Of a stretch of DNA of 44,595 bases, positions 1 to 9,295 are shown piece by piece. Numbering within the stretch: position 1 is the first letter of the stretch; the number at the start of each line of letters is the position of its first letter. Both the position numbers and the translations under genes were made by a program. Source of the stretch: Pusillimonas sp. UBA6240 (GTDB lineage: Bacteria; Pseudomonadota; Gammaproteobacteria; Burkholderiales; Burkholderiaceae_B); contig DJWC01000101.1 of the NCBI GenBank assembly GCA_002441445.1, positions 1 through 44,595 on the forward strand. Reading direction: 5' to 3'. The notes under the pieces are model-generated. The model did no database searches, was not told the DNA's origin, and saw only the letters and a list, made by a program, of their open reading frames with translations.

Positions 1-2449
1 CAATGATCACGCTCTCGCCGGCGCCGGTGCTGAAGTCCGTCCGCGGGCCTTCATCCTGCTCGATGATCTGGGTCTTGTCGTCCACCATGATGCCGGCCCA
101 CTGCGCGCCCTGCTCCACATTCACGACTGTGAGCGCGCTGCTCGCCAAATTGCCGTTGGCATCGTAGTTGCGCACGTTGCCCGAGGCGTGCGAGCCATTG
201 CCCAATGTCAGAACGACCTTGCCGTCGGCGCCGGCCGCATTGCGGCTGACTTGCAGCAGCGTGCCATTGTTCTGCATCAGCGTCGAGCCGGAGCCGATGG
301 TGATGTTCTGATTACGCTGGGCCGTCCTGATGTCCGACTGCAGGGAGGGGCCGGCGGCCACGATGTTTACCCCATTGAGCGTGGCCGAGTTTTGATCGAG
401 CAGATACACGCCCGCCGAGCCGGAGCCCGTGGCCTGGATGGAACCGCCGGTCATGGCCAGCGTGCTGCCGCCGTTCAGCGCCACGCCGTGGGCATTCGCC
501 CCAGAAGTGCGGATCTGGCTGTTGCTGACGACCAGCGTGCCGCCGCCCTGCGTGGTCGCTTCGGTTGCAAGTCCCGCTGCATTATTACCCCGCGTGCTGA
601 CAGCCGAATTGGAAATCGCCGCAATGCCGCCGCTCACCACAACGCCATAGCCTTGCACGGACACCAGGTTGGAACCATTGCTTGCCGTAAAGGTGCTGCC
701 GCTTCCAATCGACGCGATCCTGGAGTTGATGCCTGTCACTTCAAGCCGGGTGTTATTCAAATTTATGGCGCCCGATGTAAGCTCGTCGCCGACAAGAGCG
801 CCGGCCACTGCGCCTGTGCTATTTCTGCCGGTCGTGGTGATGGTTGCGCCATTGACATTAACAATGCCATCACCCATTCCGTTGACGCCGCCCGCGGCGA
901 CTATACCGTTACCGCTTTCGTGCGGGGTACTCGGATTGGGATCGCCCTGAACCAAAATAGTGCCGCCGTTGACCGTAGTCAGGCCGCCGTTATAAGCCCA
1001 GATGGCATCGCCCACTTGCCCGGTAGTGGTGATGTTCACGTTATTGGTTGTGACCTTGGAGTTTGCGCCTGAAGCGTAGACGCCATAGGCCATGAAGCCG
1101 TTGGTGGCAATGTCTCCGCCGCTCAATTCCACATTACCGCCGTTGGTTGCATGAGCGCCATAGGCGCGCTGCCCTTCCGTCAGAATGCGAATATTGTTTA
1201 CCGTGGCGGATGAGCCGGCGCCATCGGCCGAAACCGCATAGGCGCGCGAGCCGTCGCCGTCCTGCACGCCCTTGCCCTTGGCGTTATTGGTTGTGATTGA
1301 ACCGCCATCCAGGCTGACCACCCCTCCATTTTCGGCGCGCACGCCATAGCCGTACAAGCCTTCGGTCGTGATGGCTGTATCGGAGCCGGATATCCGCGCG
1401 CCCGAGCCGTTGGCGTATAAGCCATAGGCGTTGTTCTGGCTAGTGCGAACGTTGCCGCTTTCAAGCGTAATCGATGTGTTGGGCCCCGCCACAACACCAT
1501 GTGCAGAAGCGCCGGCAGTCGAAATTGCAAAATCCTTCAATCGGACCGTTGGAGCTACACCGCTGGTGTAAGCCGTAACGCCAAAAGCTCCCGCACCCGA
1601 TGTTGTGATGGAGCCTCCATTCAGGTTTACGGATGCGCCATCGCTTGCTTCGATGCCATGCGCGTTAACGTTGGCGGTGGTGATTCTTACCTGGTCCCCG
1701 ATAACTTTCGCACCTTCCTTGCGCGACTGGATACCCAGCGCGTACACGCCCTGGGTGTTGATATCGACGTTACTGAGATCGACCGTAGTGTCCGCGTCGG
1801 GATTGCCGGACGGCTTGCCGTAGACTTGAACGCCAAACCCCCGCTCATCAAGGGTATTGATCGTGAGATTGCTAGCACGGATAAGCTCGCCGCCAGCAGG
1901 GCCGCTTATGGGGTCGCCGCTTGCCGTAAGGCCGCGTACAAAAGCGCCTTTGGAGGTAATGACGCCCCCGTCAATATTGACTTTGCCGCCATACGTGGCG
2001 GCTATCACCGACCCCGCATCAGCATTGGTGGCGCCCACCGCATCCAATGTGACATTGACGCCGATGAGGCTGATCTCGGCATCCGCGCCGCGTGCATCGA
2101 CTCCGCGCGCTCCGCCGCTAAAGCCGCCTACGGTATTTATCACCGTAGAGTTTTCCAGCCTTATCGAACCATCGCCATCAACAAAAACCAGGCCGGCTTC
2201 CGAACTGCCTTTGGAGCCTTGAACAGTAACCCCATCACCGCTTATTACTCCTCCGTTTTTTGCGGTAGCGCTTGTATATGTTGCGCCTTTGGTCAGACCT
2301 ATTTGTTCATTGTCGGCGAGGGCGTCACCGCCACCATTTGCGTATGCGACGCCATACGCCGCCAGCAAGGCAGTGGCCAGCGCCGTCGCGCGAAATACAC
2401 CTTTGCTGTTATGTGATGTCCCAACCCTGTTTTTGATTCTTTGCATCAT
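1..2449 (-). CDS. Autotransporter passenger domain, C-terminus cut off by window edge
   Basis: Reading the minus strand from the tandem ATGs at 2449 and 2446 gives one unbroken frame to base 2, about 815 residues with no stop. The signal region (about residues 1-38, basic start, then FRATALATALLAAYGVAYA) ends in a plausible cleavage site. The rest is low in Cys, rich in Gly, Asn, Ser and Thr, and built of degenerate 40-50 residue units containing AYGVYA, AHGVAL or AYGLYA followed by NGG, typical of a right-handed beta-helix passenger of the pertactin/AIDA type (type V secretion). The C-terminal beta-barrel is expected left of the window. GGAAGGGG precedes the starts; 2446 has the better spacing. 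The ligand or adhesive role is unknown. Small open frames on the other strand here look like shadows. Confidence 0.85.
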   Translation of the reverse strand, partial: MMQRIKNRVGTSHNSKGVFRATALATALLAAYGVAYANGGGDALADNEQIGLTKGATYTSATAKNGGVISGDGVTVQGSKGSSEAGLVFVDGDGSIRLENSTVINTVGGFSGGARGVDARGADAEISLIGVNVTLDAVGATNADAGSVIAATYGGKVNIDGGVITSKGAFVRGLTASGDPISGPAGGELIRASNLTINTLDERGFGVQVYGKPSGNPDADTTVDLSNVDINTQGVYALGIQSRKEGAKVIGDQVRITTANVNAHGIEASDGASVNLNGGSITTSGAGAFGVTAYTSGVAPTVRLKDFAISTAGASAHGVVAGPNTSITLESGNVRTSQNNAYGLYANGSGARISGSDTAITTEGLYGYGVRAENGGVVSLDGGSITTNNAKGKGVQDGDGSRAYAVSADGAGSSATVNNIRILTEGQRAYGAHATNGGNVELSGGDIATNGFMAYGVYASGANSKVTTNNVNITTTGQVGDAIWAYNGGLTTVNGGTILVQGDPNPSTPHESGNGIVAAGGVNGMGDGIVNVNGATITTTGRNSTGAVAGALVGDELTSGAINLNNTRLEVTGINSRIASIGSGSTFTASNGSNLVSVQGYGVVVSGGIAAISNSAVSTRGNNAAGLATEATTQGGGTLVVSNSQIRTSGANAHGVALNGGSTLAMTGGSIQATGSGSAGVYLLDQNSATLNGVNIVAAGPSLQSDIRTAQRNQNITIGSGSTLMQNNGTLLQVSRNAAGADGKVVLTLGNGSHASGNVRNYDANGNLASSALTVVNVEQGAQWAGIMVDDKTQIIEQDEGPRTDFSTGAGESVII

Positions 2450-2751
2450 CTTCCCCTTCCGGATCGCCAGCATGCAACTATGGTTCGCCATGGACGGCAT
2501 AGGTTGCTGCTGCGCGCAAACTAAAGAATTGATACATATATGTAATTTTTTATTGGAATTTAATCACAGTTGGCAATATTTGTAAGTATAAAAATAGGCT
2601 AAACGACGTAAGGGTTTTCCATGATGACCTGGCCGATCAACCGTATGCATGGGACCGGACTAGCCCGCCTCCGGCAGCATGATGCACCCTCTCCTGATGC
2701 ATCCCATTGGATATGTCTTCCCAGACATAAACTGGCATTGCCGCAAGCCAA
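2450..2751. other. AT-rich intergenic region upstream of the autotransporter
   Basis: No credible gene is seen. The stretch 2520-2600 is much more AT-rich than its surroundings and probably holds the minus-strand promoter of the autotransporter; the best match (TTGCCA at 2576-2571 with TAAAAA 18 bases on) is weak. A 12-bp perfect palindrome, TACATATATGTA, lies at 2533-2544 and could be a regulator site. An 8-bp palindrome GATGCATC lies near 2697-2704. Confidence 0.4.
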
Positions 2752-2793
2752 AATATGCCTTATGTTGCATATTCATTGAAAAGCATATATTAT
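2752..2793 (+). promoter_or_regulatory. Candidate promoter and operator of the XRE-nspC operon
   Basis: A -35-like TTGCAT (2765-2770) and -10-like TATTAT (2788-2793) are 17 bases apart. AATATGC (2752-2758) and GCATATT (2767-2773) form perfect 7-bp inverted arms, with 8 bases between, over the -35 element, and a third GCATAT copy starts at 2783. This arrangement suits binding by a dimeric helix-turn-helix repressor, plausibly the XRE protein encoded just downstream. Seen in sequence; the function is inferred. Confidence 0.5.
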
Positions 2794-2876
2794 CCGCTGC
2801 ATGAATCGGCGCCCCGCCCCTGCAAAGAGACGGGGCGCGGGTTTAACTGGACCGACATCTGAGCAAAGGACAACCC

Positions 2877-3263
2877 ATGCCAAAGAAGCCCACCAAGGCG
2901 AAAACGGCAGCCGCGGGCGGCAGGCCCAGGCACAAGGAAAAGAATGAAAAACTTCTTTCCCTCGATGCCATCAAAGTGGCGACGCTCAAAGACCTGCGCA
3001 AGGCCACGCAGCACACCCAGGAAGATCTCGCCATCGCCCTGGGCGTGGGGCAAGGCACGATCTCGCGCATCGAAAAACGGAGCGATATGCTGGTTTCCAC
3101 CTTGCAACATTACATAGAAAGCGTAGGCGGCAAATTGCAGATTCTGGCCACCTTCCCGAATCGCCCGGCGCTGGTCGTCGAACGCTTGGGCAAAAAGCCC
3201 ACGCCCGTACGCAGAGATCCCAATGTCAAGCCTCCCGGCCCCAATTCCCTGCCGGCCACCTGA
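2877..3263 (+). CDS. XRE-family helix-turn-helix regulator
   Basis: A 128-residue protein with a Lys/Arg-rich N-terminus (1-25) and an XRE (Cro/C1-type) helix-turn-helix at about residues 38-75, containing TQEDLAIALGVGQGTISRIE. The following segment, STLQHYIESVGGKLQI, is common in small XRE regulators and HigA-like antitoxins. No toxin-like gene is adjacent. Instead its stop lies 6 bases before the decarboxylase gene, so it probably heads that operon. AAAGGA precedes the ATG. The likely role is an autoregulatory repressor or sensor for the polyamine genes; that is inference from position. Confidence 0.8.
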   Translation: MPKKPTKAKTAAAGGRPRHKEKNEKLLSLDAIKVATLKDLRKATQHTQEDLAIALGVGQGTISRIEKRSDMLVSTLQHYIESVGGKLQILATFPNRPALVVERLGKKPTPVRRDPNVKPPGPNSLPAT

Positions 3264-3269
3264 TAGACG

Positions 3270-4373
3270 ATGCACACCATACCCACCCCCTACTACCTCA
3301 TCGATAAGTCCGCCTTGCAGCGCAACCTGGACGCCATCGACTACATACGCGAACACTCAGGCGCCAAAGTGCTGCTGGCCCTGAAGTGCTTCGCAACCTG
3401 GTCGGTGTTCGACCTGATGCGCCGGCACATGGACGGCACCACCTCCTCGTCGCTCTACGAAGTCAAGCTGGGCCGGCAGAAGTTCGGCGGCGAAACCCAT
3501 GCATACAGCGTCGCCTTCGCCGACCACGAAATCGACGAGGTCGTGGCGCATTGCGACAAGATCATCTTCAATTCCGCCAACCAGCTGGAACGCTATGCTT
3601 CCCGCGTCCAGGGCAAGCCCGTGGGCCTGCGCCTGAACCCCGGCGTAAGCTGCGCGGGCTTCGACCTGGCCGATCCCGCCCGCGCTTACAGCCGGCTGGG
3701 CGAAAGCGACCCGGACCGCATCCTGTCGCTCGCAGGCCGCCTGGATGGCGTCATGATCCACAACAATTGCGAGAACAGGGATTTCGCGCGCTTCGACGAC
3801 CTGCTCGCGCAGACCGAGCAGCGTTTCGCGCCCGTCTTGCGCAAACTGAAATGGGTCAGCCTGGGCGGCGGCATCAGCTTCACCGCGCAAGGCTATCCGC
3901 TGGATGCCTTCTGCGCGCGCCTGCGCCGCTTCGCGCAGGAATATGGCGTACAAGTCTACCTGGAACCCGGTGAAGCGGCGGTGCGCCACAGCACGACGCT
4001 GGAAGTCAGCGTGCTGGACATCGGCTTCAACGGCAAGCAACTGGCCGTGGTGGACAGCTCCACCGAAGCCCATATGCTGGATCTGCTGATCTACCGCGAA
4101 ACCGCGCCCATCGGCAATGGCGCGGGCGAGCATCAGTACATGATCTGCGGCAAAACCTGCCTGGCCGGCGACATCTTCGGCGACGCCCGCTTTGCGGCGC
4201 CGCTGCAGATAGGCGACCGCATTTCGATCGGCGATGCCGGCGGGTACACCATGGTGAAAAAGAACTGGTTCAACGGCGTCAACATGCCGTCGATCGCCGT
4301 GAAAGAAGCCGATGGCTCCGTGCGCCTGGTGCGCGAATTTTCCTTTGACGAATACGTCAACAGTCTGTCCTGA
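3270..4373 (+). CDS. nspC: Carboxynorspermidine/carboxyspermidine decarboxylase
   Basis: A 367-residue fold-III PLP decarboxylase of the NspC (CANSDC) type, which decarboxylates carboxy(nor)spermidine to (nor)spermidine in the cytoplasm. LALKCFA contains the PLP Schiff-base lysine (K39). GGGISF near 195, EPGEA near 233 and KTCLAGD near 295 correspond to the phosphate-binding and dimer-interface active-site elements of the family; the length is typical. It follows the XRE gene by 6 bases with no strong ribosome-binding site of its own, so translational coupling is likely. The partner dehydrogenase gene starts 40 bases downstream, supporting the pathway assignment. Confidence 0.9.
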   Translation: MHTIPTPYYLIDKSALQRNLDAIDYIREHSGAKVLLALKCFATWSVFDLMRRHMDGTTSSSLYEVKLGRQKFGGETHAYSVAFADHEIDEVVAHCDKIIFNSANQLERYASRVQGKPVGLRLNPGVSCAGFDLADPARAYSRLGESDPDRILSLAGRLDGVMIHNNCENRDFARFDDLLAQTEQRFAPVLRKLKWVSLGGGISFTAQGYPLDAFCARLRRFAQEYGVQVYLEPGEAAVRHSTTLEVSVLDIGFNGKQLAVVDSSTEAHMLDLLIYRETAPIGNGAGEHQYMICGKTCLAGDIFGDARFAAPLQIGDRISIGDAGGYTMVKKNWFNGVNMPSIAVKEADGSVRLVREFSFDEYVNSLS

Positions 4374-4413
4374 CAGCACTGCTCTCTTAATTCTTAAATT
4401 GGGGGATGATCCA

Positions 4414-5820
4414 ATGAAACGCAATGTCCTTATTATCGGCGCCGGCGGTGTAGCCCACGTAGCAGCGCACAAATGCGCTCAGAACAATATTCTGCTGGGC
4501 GACATTCACATCGCCTCGCGCACGCTCGGCAAGTGTCAGGCCATCATCGCCTCGATCAAAGACAAAGGCAGCCAGCGCGGGCCGGGGCGTTTGCAGGCCC
4601 ACGAACTGGATGCGCTGGACATCGAGGCCACCAAAGCCCTGATCCGCGCCACGGGCAGCCAGATCGTCCTGAATCTGGGCTCTCCCTTTTTGAACATGTC
4701 GGTCCTGCAAGCCTGCATAGAAACCGGCGCGGCCTACCTGGACACCGCCATCCACGAAGATCCCGCCAAGGTTTGCGAAACCCCGCCCTGGTACGACAAC
4801 TACGAATGGAAGCGCAAGGATGCCTGCGAGCAGGCGGGCGTGACCGCCATACTCGGCGTCGGATTCGACCCCGGCGTGGTGAACGCTTACGGCCGCTACG
4901 CCATGGACGCTTATTTCGACCAGGTCGACTCCATCGATATCATCGACATCAACGCCGGCAGCCATGGCCGCTATTTCGCCACGAATTTCGACCCCGAAAT
5001 CAATTTCCGCGAATTCACTTCCACGGTATGGTCGTGGGAAGAAAGCCAGTGGAAGGCCAATGCCATGTTCGAACGCAGCCAGGTCTGGGACTTGCCGGTG
5101 GTCGGCAAGAACACCGCCTACCTGACCGGGCACGACGAACTGCACTCCATGTCCAGGCACCTGGGGGTGCCCAATATCCGCTTCTGGATGGGCTTCGGGG
5201 ATCATTACATCAATGTATTCACAGTGCTGAAGAACCTGGGCCTGCTGTCCGAAAAGCCGGTGCGCACCGCGGAAGGCCTGGAAGTCGTGCCGCTCAAGGT
5301 CGTCAAGGCCGTGCTGCCGGATCCCGCCTCGCTGGCGGCCGGTTACACCGGCAAGACCTGCATAGGCGATCTCGTCAAAGGCACGAAGAATGGCAAACCG
5401 CAGGAAGTCCTGATCTATAACATCTGCGATCACGAGGAAAGCTACGAAGAGGTCGGCAGCCAGGCCATCTCCTACACAGCGGGGGTGCCCGCAGTCGCCG
5501 CCGCCATGCTGATCGCCGATGGCGTCTGGGATGCGGGCCGCATGGTCAATGTGGAAGAACTGGATCCAAAGCCGTTCATCGAGTTGATGAACCGCATAGG
5601 CCTGGTGACACGGGTGCGCGACGCACACGGCGACCGCGTGCTGCATCCGCAAGGCGAACACGCGACCGAACACGCAACGGCGGTCGGCGCGCTCAAGCGC
5701 ACCCAAAAGGTATCGGCCCATTACTACGCCAAGCCGGAACGCGCCATAGCCGAGCGCCGGCCATTCGTGAAACAGCCCCTGGCCGCTGAAACCCAGGTGG
5801 CAAGCAGGGACCTTCCCTAG
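4414..5820 (+). CDS. Carboxynorspermidine dehydrogenase (saccharopine dehydrogenase family)
   Basis: A 468-residue protein beginning MKRNVLIIGAGGVAHVAAHK, a Rossmann NADP-binding motif. It belongs to the saccharopine dehydrogenase superfamily; next to nspC it is most likely the enzyme that reductively condenses aspartate semialdehyde with putrescine or diaminopropane. The chosen ATG follows GGGGG with 8 bases between; a longer frame from 4312 overlaps nspC and is unlikely. It is longer than the roughly 400 residues usual for Vibrio homologues, with a basic, Ala-rich C-terminal tail. Its TAG overlaps the convergent rlmD stop. Pathway naming rests on family and neighbour; saccharopine-type activity is the alternative. 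Confidence 0.85.
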   Translation: MKRNVLIIGAGGVAHVAAHKCAQNNILLGDIHIASRTLGKCQAIIASIKDKGSQRGPGRLQAHELDALDIEATKALIRATGSQIVLNLGSPFLNMSVLQACIETGAAYLDTAIHEDPAKVCETPPWYDNYEWKRKDACEQAGVTAILGVGFDPGVVNAYGRYAMDAYFDQVDSIDIIDINAGSHGRYFATNFDPEINFREFTSTVWSWEESQWKANAMFERSQVWDLPVVGKNTAYLTGHDELHSMSRHLGVPNIRFWMGFGDHYINVFTVLKNLGLLSEKPVRTAEGLEVVPLKVVKAVLPDPASLAAGYTGKTCIGDLVKGTKNGKPQEVLIYNICDHEESYEEVGSQAISYTAGVPAVAAAMLIADGVWDAGRMVNVEELDPKPFIELMNRIGLVTRVRDAHGDRVLHPQGEHATEHATAVGALKRTQKVSAHYYAKPERAIAERRPFVKQPLAAETQVASRDLP

Positions 5821-7175
5821 GCAATACCCCTTGGCATACGGTTATCCGCGCCCTCCCCGCCGCCGGGCCCGCCATGATCGAACACCGCTATCGATTCCAC
5901 ATGGGCGGTATGCATGAACATGTTGATCACGCCGGCGCTGCCCAGGCGGTAGCGCCCCGTGTGCACCAGGATGGCCGCGTCGCGGGCCAGCGTAAGCGGG
6001 TTGCAGGAAACATAGACAATGCGCGCGGGGCGTTCCCACGAGTCCAGCCGCGCCAGGGCTTCGGCCACGGCACGCGCGCCTTCCCGGGGCGGGTCCATCA
6101 GCATGCGGTCGTAGCGGCCCATGGAGCGCAGGCCTTGCGCATCGAGCTCGAACAGATTCCGCGCCTCGAAGCGCACGCGGCCGTCCAGACCGTGGGCGGC
6201 GGCGGCCTTGCGCGCGCGCTCGATCAAGGCCGCACTGGCTTCGATGCCCACCACGGCGCGCGCCCTGGTGGCCAATGGCAAAGTGAAATTGCCCAGCCCG
6301 CAGAACAGGTCGGCGACACGATCGCCGGGCTGCGCGTCCAGCAATGCCACGGCGCGCGACACCAATGCCCGATTGACCAGCGGGTTGACCTGGGTGAAGT
6401 CGGTCGGACGGTACGCGATGCGCAGGCCGAACTCCGGCAGGCCGTAGGCCAGCGCGTCGGCATCTTCCTGATCCAACGGCATGGCCGTTTGCGGCCCGCC
6501 GGCCTGCAGCCACCAGACAATCGCGTGCCGGCGTCCGAATTCGCGCAAGCGATCCAGGTCGCGGCCGAGCAGCGGCGTCAAATGGCGCAAGACCAGCGCA
6601 ATCGCCGCATCCCCCACCGCCACCTCGATCTGCGGAATGCGATCGGGCGCCGACATGCCGGCCACCAAGGCGCGCAGGGGCGCCAGCAAACCGGCGACAC
6701 GAGCGGGCAGCACGTGGCAGGCCTGGATGTCGGCGATATAGCTGCTGTTGCGCTGATGAAAACCGATGATCACGCGTCCGGCGCCCGGCAGCACATGAAC
6801 CTTGAGGCGCGCGCGATGCCGATAGCCCCAGGCGAGGCCCTGCAGCGGCGGCAGGATGCGCCGAGGCTTTAAAGCGACCCGCGCAAAGGCGTCTTCCAGC
6901 AAGCGCTGCTTTACCGCCACTTGGGCGGCGGGCTCCAGATGCTGCATGACGCAGCCGCCGCACACCCCGAAGCTCGCGCAGCGCGGCTCGACGCGTTGCG
7001 ACGAGGCGTGCCGCAGCTCGTCGATGCGGGCGACATCATGCCGCGCGCCGCCGCGCAGCGTGGCGACGGTCACCCGCTCGCCCGGCAGGGCGCCTTCGAC
7101 AAAGACCGTTTTTCCCGCGCGATGGGCAAGGCCTCTGGCCTGCCCATCCAGGGATTCGATAGTAAGTTCTTCCAT
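5817..7175 (-). CDS. rlmD: 23S rRNA (uracil-C5)-methyltransferase RlmD
   Basis: A 452-residue protein that methylates U1939 (E. coli numbering) of 23S rRNA. It has an N-terminal TRAM-like domain (about 1-60), an Fe-S cluster site CASFGVCGGC plus a later Cys at HVLPAR, the SAM-binding DLFCGLGNFTLPLA, the catalytic MDPPREGA and the nucleophile motif YVSCNPLTLARDA. The length fits the family. It is monocistronic and convergent with the polyamine operon; the two stop codons overlap at 5817-5820. Confidence 0.95.
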   Translation of the reverse strand: MEELTIESLDGQARGLAHRAGKTVFVEGALPGERVTVATLRGGARHDVARIDELRHASSQRVEPRCASFGVCGGCVMQHLEPAAQVAVKQRLLEDAFARVALKPRRILPPLQGLAWGYRHRARLKVHVLPGAGRVIIGFHQRNSSYIADIQACHVLPARVAGLLAPLRALVAGMSAPDRIPQIEVAVGDAAIALVLRHLTPLLGRDLDRLREFGRRHAIVWWLQAGGPQTAMPLDQEDADALAYGLPEFGLRIAYRPTDFTQVNPLVNRALVSRAVALLDAQPGDRVADLFCGLGNFTLPLATRARAVVGIEASAALIERARKAAAAHGLDGRVRFEARNLFELDAQGLRSMGRYDRMLMDPPREGARAVAEALARLDSWERPARIVYVSCNPLTLARDAAILVHTGRYRLGSAGVINMFMHTAHVESIAVFDHGGPGGGEGADNRMPRGIA

Positions 7176-7361
7176 ATTGCAAGGCGCGGGCGCGCCCGTT
7201 CACGCGGTATCGCCCGCCCGCCGCCTGCTGCCCCGCCGCTTGCGTCGCCAGGGCCACGGGCATGACGATGCATCGGGGCGCGGTGCTGTGTGTTTCCGGC
7301 TGCCGGACCGGCAATATTGTATAGCGTTGTACTGGTATGGGAGCTTATCGCATAGCCAAAG
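7176..7361. other. Intergenic region between rlmD and the TRAP operon
   Basis: No gene is seen. It should contain the rlmD promoter and the end of the TRAP operon. ATTGTATA at 7316-7323 matches half of the palindrome found at 10513 and 11421, but the other half is not conserved. Confidence 0.3.
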
Positions 7362-8636
7362 TCAGTAGCGGTTGGGCACCCAATTGACGATATCGGGAAA
7401 TATATAGACCAGCACTACGCTGCCCAGCATGATGAAGATGAAAGGCGTGACTCCCCGCGCTACTACCGATAGCGGCGTACCTGCGATAGCCTGGATGACG
7501 AATAGATTCATGCCCACCGGCGGCGTTATCAGGGCCAGCTCGATGAGTATGACAAAGTAGATGCCGAACCAGATCGAATCTATGCCCAGGTCCAGCACCG
7601 TCGGGAACAATACCGGTACCATGATGAGCAGCATGGACAGACTTTCGAGGAATAGCCCGATGATCAGAAGAACAGCGGTCACCAGGATAAGAAAGCCGTC
7701 CACTGAAGAAATGTGAGTGTCGACTACCTGGGACAACATGGCCGGCACTTGGTACAAGGTGATGGCCTTGCCGAATATCTTTGCACCAATGACGATAAGG
7801 AAGAGCACGATGGTGGTCTTCAGAGTCTGGCTTACCGCATCGAAAAATTGCCGCAGCGACAAGCTGCGCAATACGAAAGCGGTAAGAATAAAGGATGCGA
7901 ATGCGCCTACGGCCGAGGCTTCCGTTGGCGTGAAGGCGCCGGCATATATACCGCCTATGATCAGGACGGCTAGCAGGATGGTCGGCAGGGCCCGCAATGT
8001 GGCGGCCCATTTCTCGCTGCTGCCGGCCTTTTGTTCCTGCCCGTACAGCTTGGTCCTCCAGGCATAGTAGACCGTATAAATGCCAAATAGCACGATCAAC
8101 AAAATACCAGGACCGACCCCGGCCAGGAACAGTTTCCCTATGCTTTCCTCGGTAATCACACCGTATACGATCAGAGGGATCGAAGGCGGGATCAGTATGC
8201 CAAGAGTGCCGCCAGCCGCGAGCAGACCCAAGGTAAAACCCCTGCCATAACCGCGCTTGGTCATCTCGGGTATGGCCACTGTCGCCACTGTGGCGGCGGT
8301 GGCCACCGAGCTGCCGGAAATTGCCGAGAAAATACCGCAAGAAAGCAGGGCCGATATGCCCAGCCCGCCCGGCCAATGCCCCACCCATTTCTGGACCGCT
8401 TCGAACAAGTCCTTGCCCACCCCGCCCTTCAGAAGCAGGTTGGACATGAGCAGAAACAGAGGCACGGAAAGCAGAACGAAGTTGTCCAGCGCGCCATGCA
8501 AGTTCTGCGCCACCATGGCCAGCGGCAAGTCCCTGAGCAGGAGCAGCGCCGCCCCCAGCCCGGCCAGTGAAAACGCCACCGGCACACCAAGAAACAACAG
8601 GGTCAGCAGCGCGATGCCAATATAGAGCAGGGTCAC
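7362..8636 (-). CDS. TRAP transporter large permease (DctM type)
   Basis: A 424-residue, 12-13-helix inner-membrane protein, the ion-coupled translocation subunit of a tripartite ATP-independent periplasmic transporter. The family signatures SGSSVATAATVATVAIPEM near 150 and LGILIPPSIPLIVYG near 180 are visible, as is ELALITPPVGMNLFV near 375. The start is GTG, overlapping the upstream small-permease stop by four bases (GTGA), with GAGG upstream. The substrate is probably a carboxylate; neighbours suggest a malate-like acid linked to the lyase at 11474. Confidence 0.93.
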   Translation of the reverse strand: MTLLYIGIALLTLLFLGVPVAFSLAGLGAALLLLRDLPLAMVAQNLHGALDNFVLLSVPLFLLMSNLLLKGGVGKDLFEAVQKWVGHWPGGLGISALLSCGIFSAISGSSVATAATVATVAIPEMTKRGYGRGFTLGLLAAGGTLGILIPPSIPLIVYGVITEESIGKLFLAGVGPGILLIVLFGIYTVYYAWRTKLYGQEQKAGSSEKWAATLRALPTILLAVLIIGGIYAGAFTPTEASAVGAFASFILTAFVLRSLSLRQFFDAVSQTLKTTIVLFLIVIGAKIFGKAITLYQVPAMLSQVVDTHISSVDGFLILVTAVLLIIGLFLESLSMLLIMVPVLFPTVLDLGIDSIWFGIYFVILIELALITPPVGMNLFVIQAIAGTPLSVVARGVTPFIFIMLGSVVLVYIFPDIVNWVPNRY

Positions 8637-9220
8637 GGACGGGCCTCTTCTTTGGGCGGCAAGGAGGATTGTGCTTTGGATAAGTCCACTTCCCCATCTG
8701 GCAGGAAAGATGGCGGGCCACGAAATGGTAGCCGTATCAATTCGGCTGCGGCCTGCAGCATCAGCAGCGCGAAACCCAATACGACCGGCAGCTCGGCTAT
8801 CCAGTTAGGCAGGGCCAGCATGGTGGGCTGGCGCCGGCCCAGGCGGATGGAATCGGCGACAACGTCCCAGCCCTTGACTACGGCCACCAGGGAAAACAGA
8901 AGAATAACGACCAGCGCCACGGCCTCTAGTATGTAGCGCAGCCACAAAGGCGCCACGCCGAGCACAGCGGTAATGCGTATCATCTTGCCGTCTTTCAAGA
9001 CCAGCGCCATGCCCAGATACGTGAACCAGACCTGCAGGGTGACCGAGATATCCTGCGTCCACTGGGTGGGCGCATGGAAGAAATAGCGCGCCACCGCTTC
9101 GTAAGACAATACCGCCGTGATGAAAATAAGCATGAGAACGCCGATTTTCCCGCACATGTCGGCGATGCGGTCGACATAGCGCAGCATGCCGCTGCTTTCG
9201 ATAGCGCCTGGGTTTGACAT
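8633..9220 (-). CDS. TRAP transporter small permease (DctQ type)
   Basis: A 195-residue protein with four hydrophobic segments (about 22-45, 60-80, 95-120 and 140-160) and the DctQ-type feature of a short polar tail. It pairs with the large permease in the inner membrane. RYFFHAPTQWTQDISV after the first helix is typical of DctQ. It sits between the binding protein and DctM genes, with a 4-base overlap with the latter. The ribosome-binding site is weak, so coupling to the upstream binding protein gene 75 bases away is loose. Confidence 0.9.
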   Translation of the reverse strand: MSNPGAIESSGMLRYVDRIADMCGKIGVLMLIFITAVLSYEAVARYFFHAPTQWTQDISVTLQVWFTYLGMALVLKDGKMIRITAVLGVAPLWLRYILEAVALVVILLFSLVAVVKGWDVVADSIRLGRRQPTMLALPNWIAELPVVLGFALLMLQAAAELIRLPFRGPPSFLPDGEVDLSKAQSSLPPKEEARP

Positions 9221-9295
9221 AGATGGATCCAGTTTCGTCAGAGACGGGCGGACGGGTGAGGGCGCGGCGAGCGCCCCGCGGCCCGATGGCTCATG

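Noticed and set aside
188..2416. Several plus-strand frames (about 60-305 residues) opposite the autotransporter
   Set aside because: The minus frame is continuous with a signal peptide and repeats; the plus frames match its shadow.
2877..3263. XRE protein as an antitoxin
   Set aside because: No toxin-like frame lies on either side; the next gene six bases on is nspC. The HigA-like resemblance is noted only.
7311..7332. Third copy of the ATTGTATACAAT palindrome
   Set aside because: Only the first eight bases match; the second arm is GCGT, so it is not a convincing operator.
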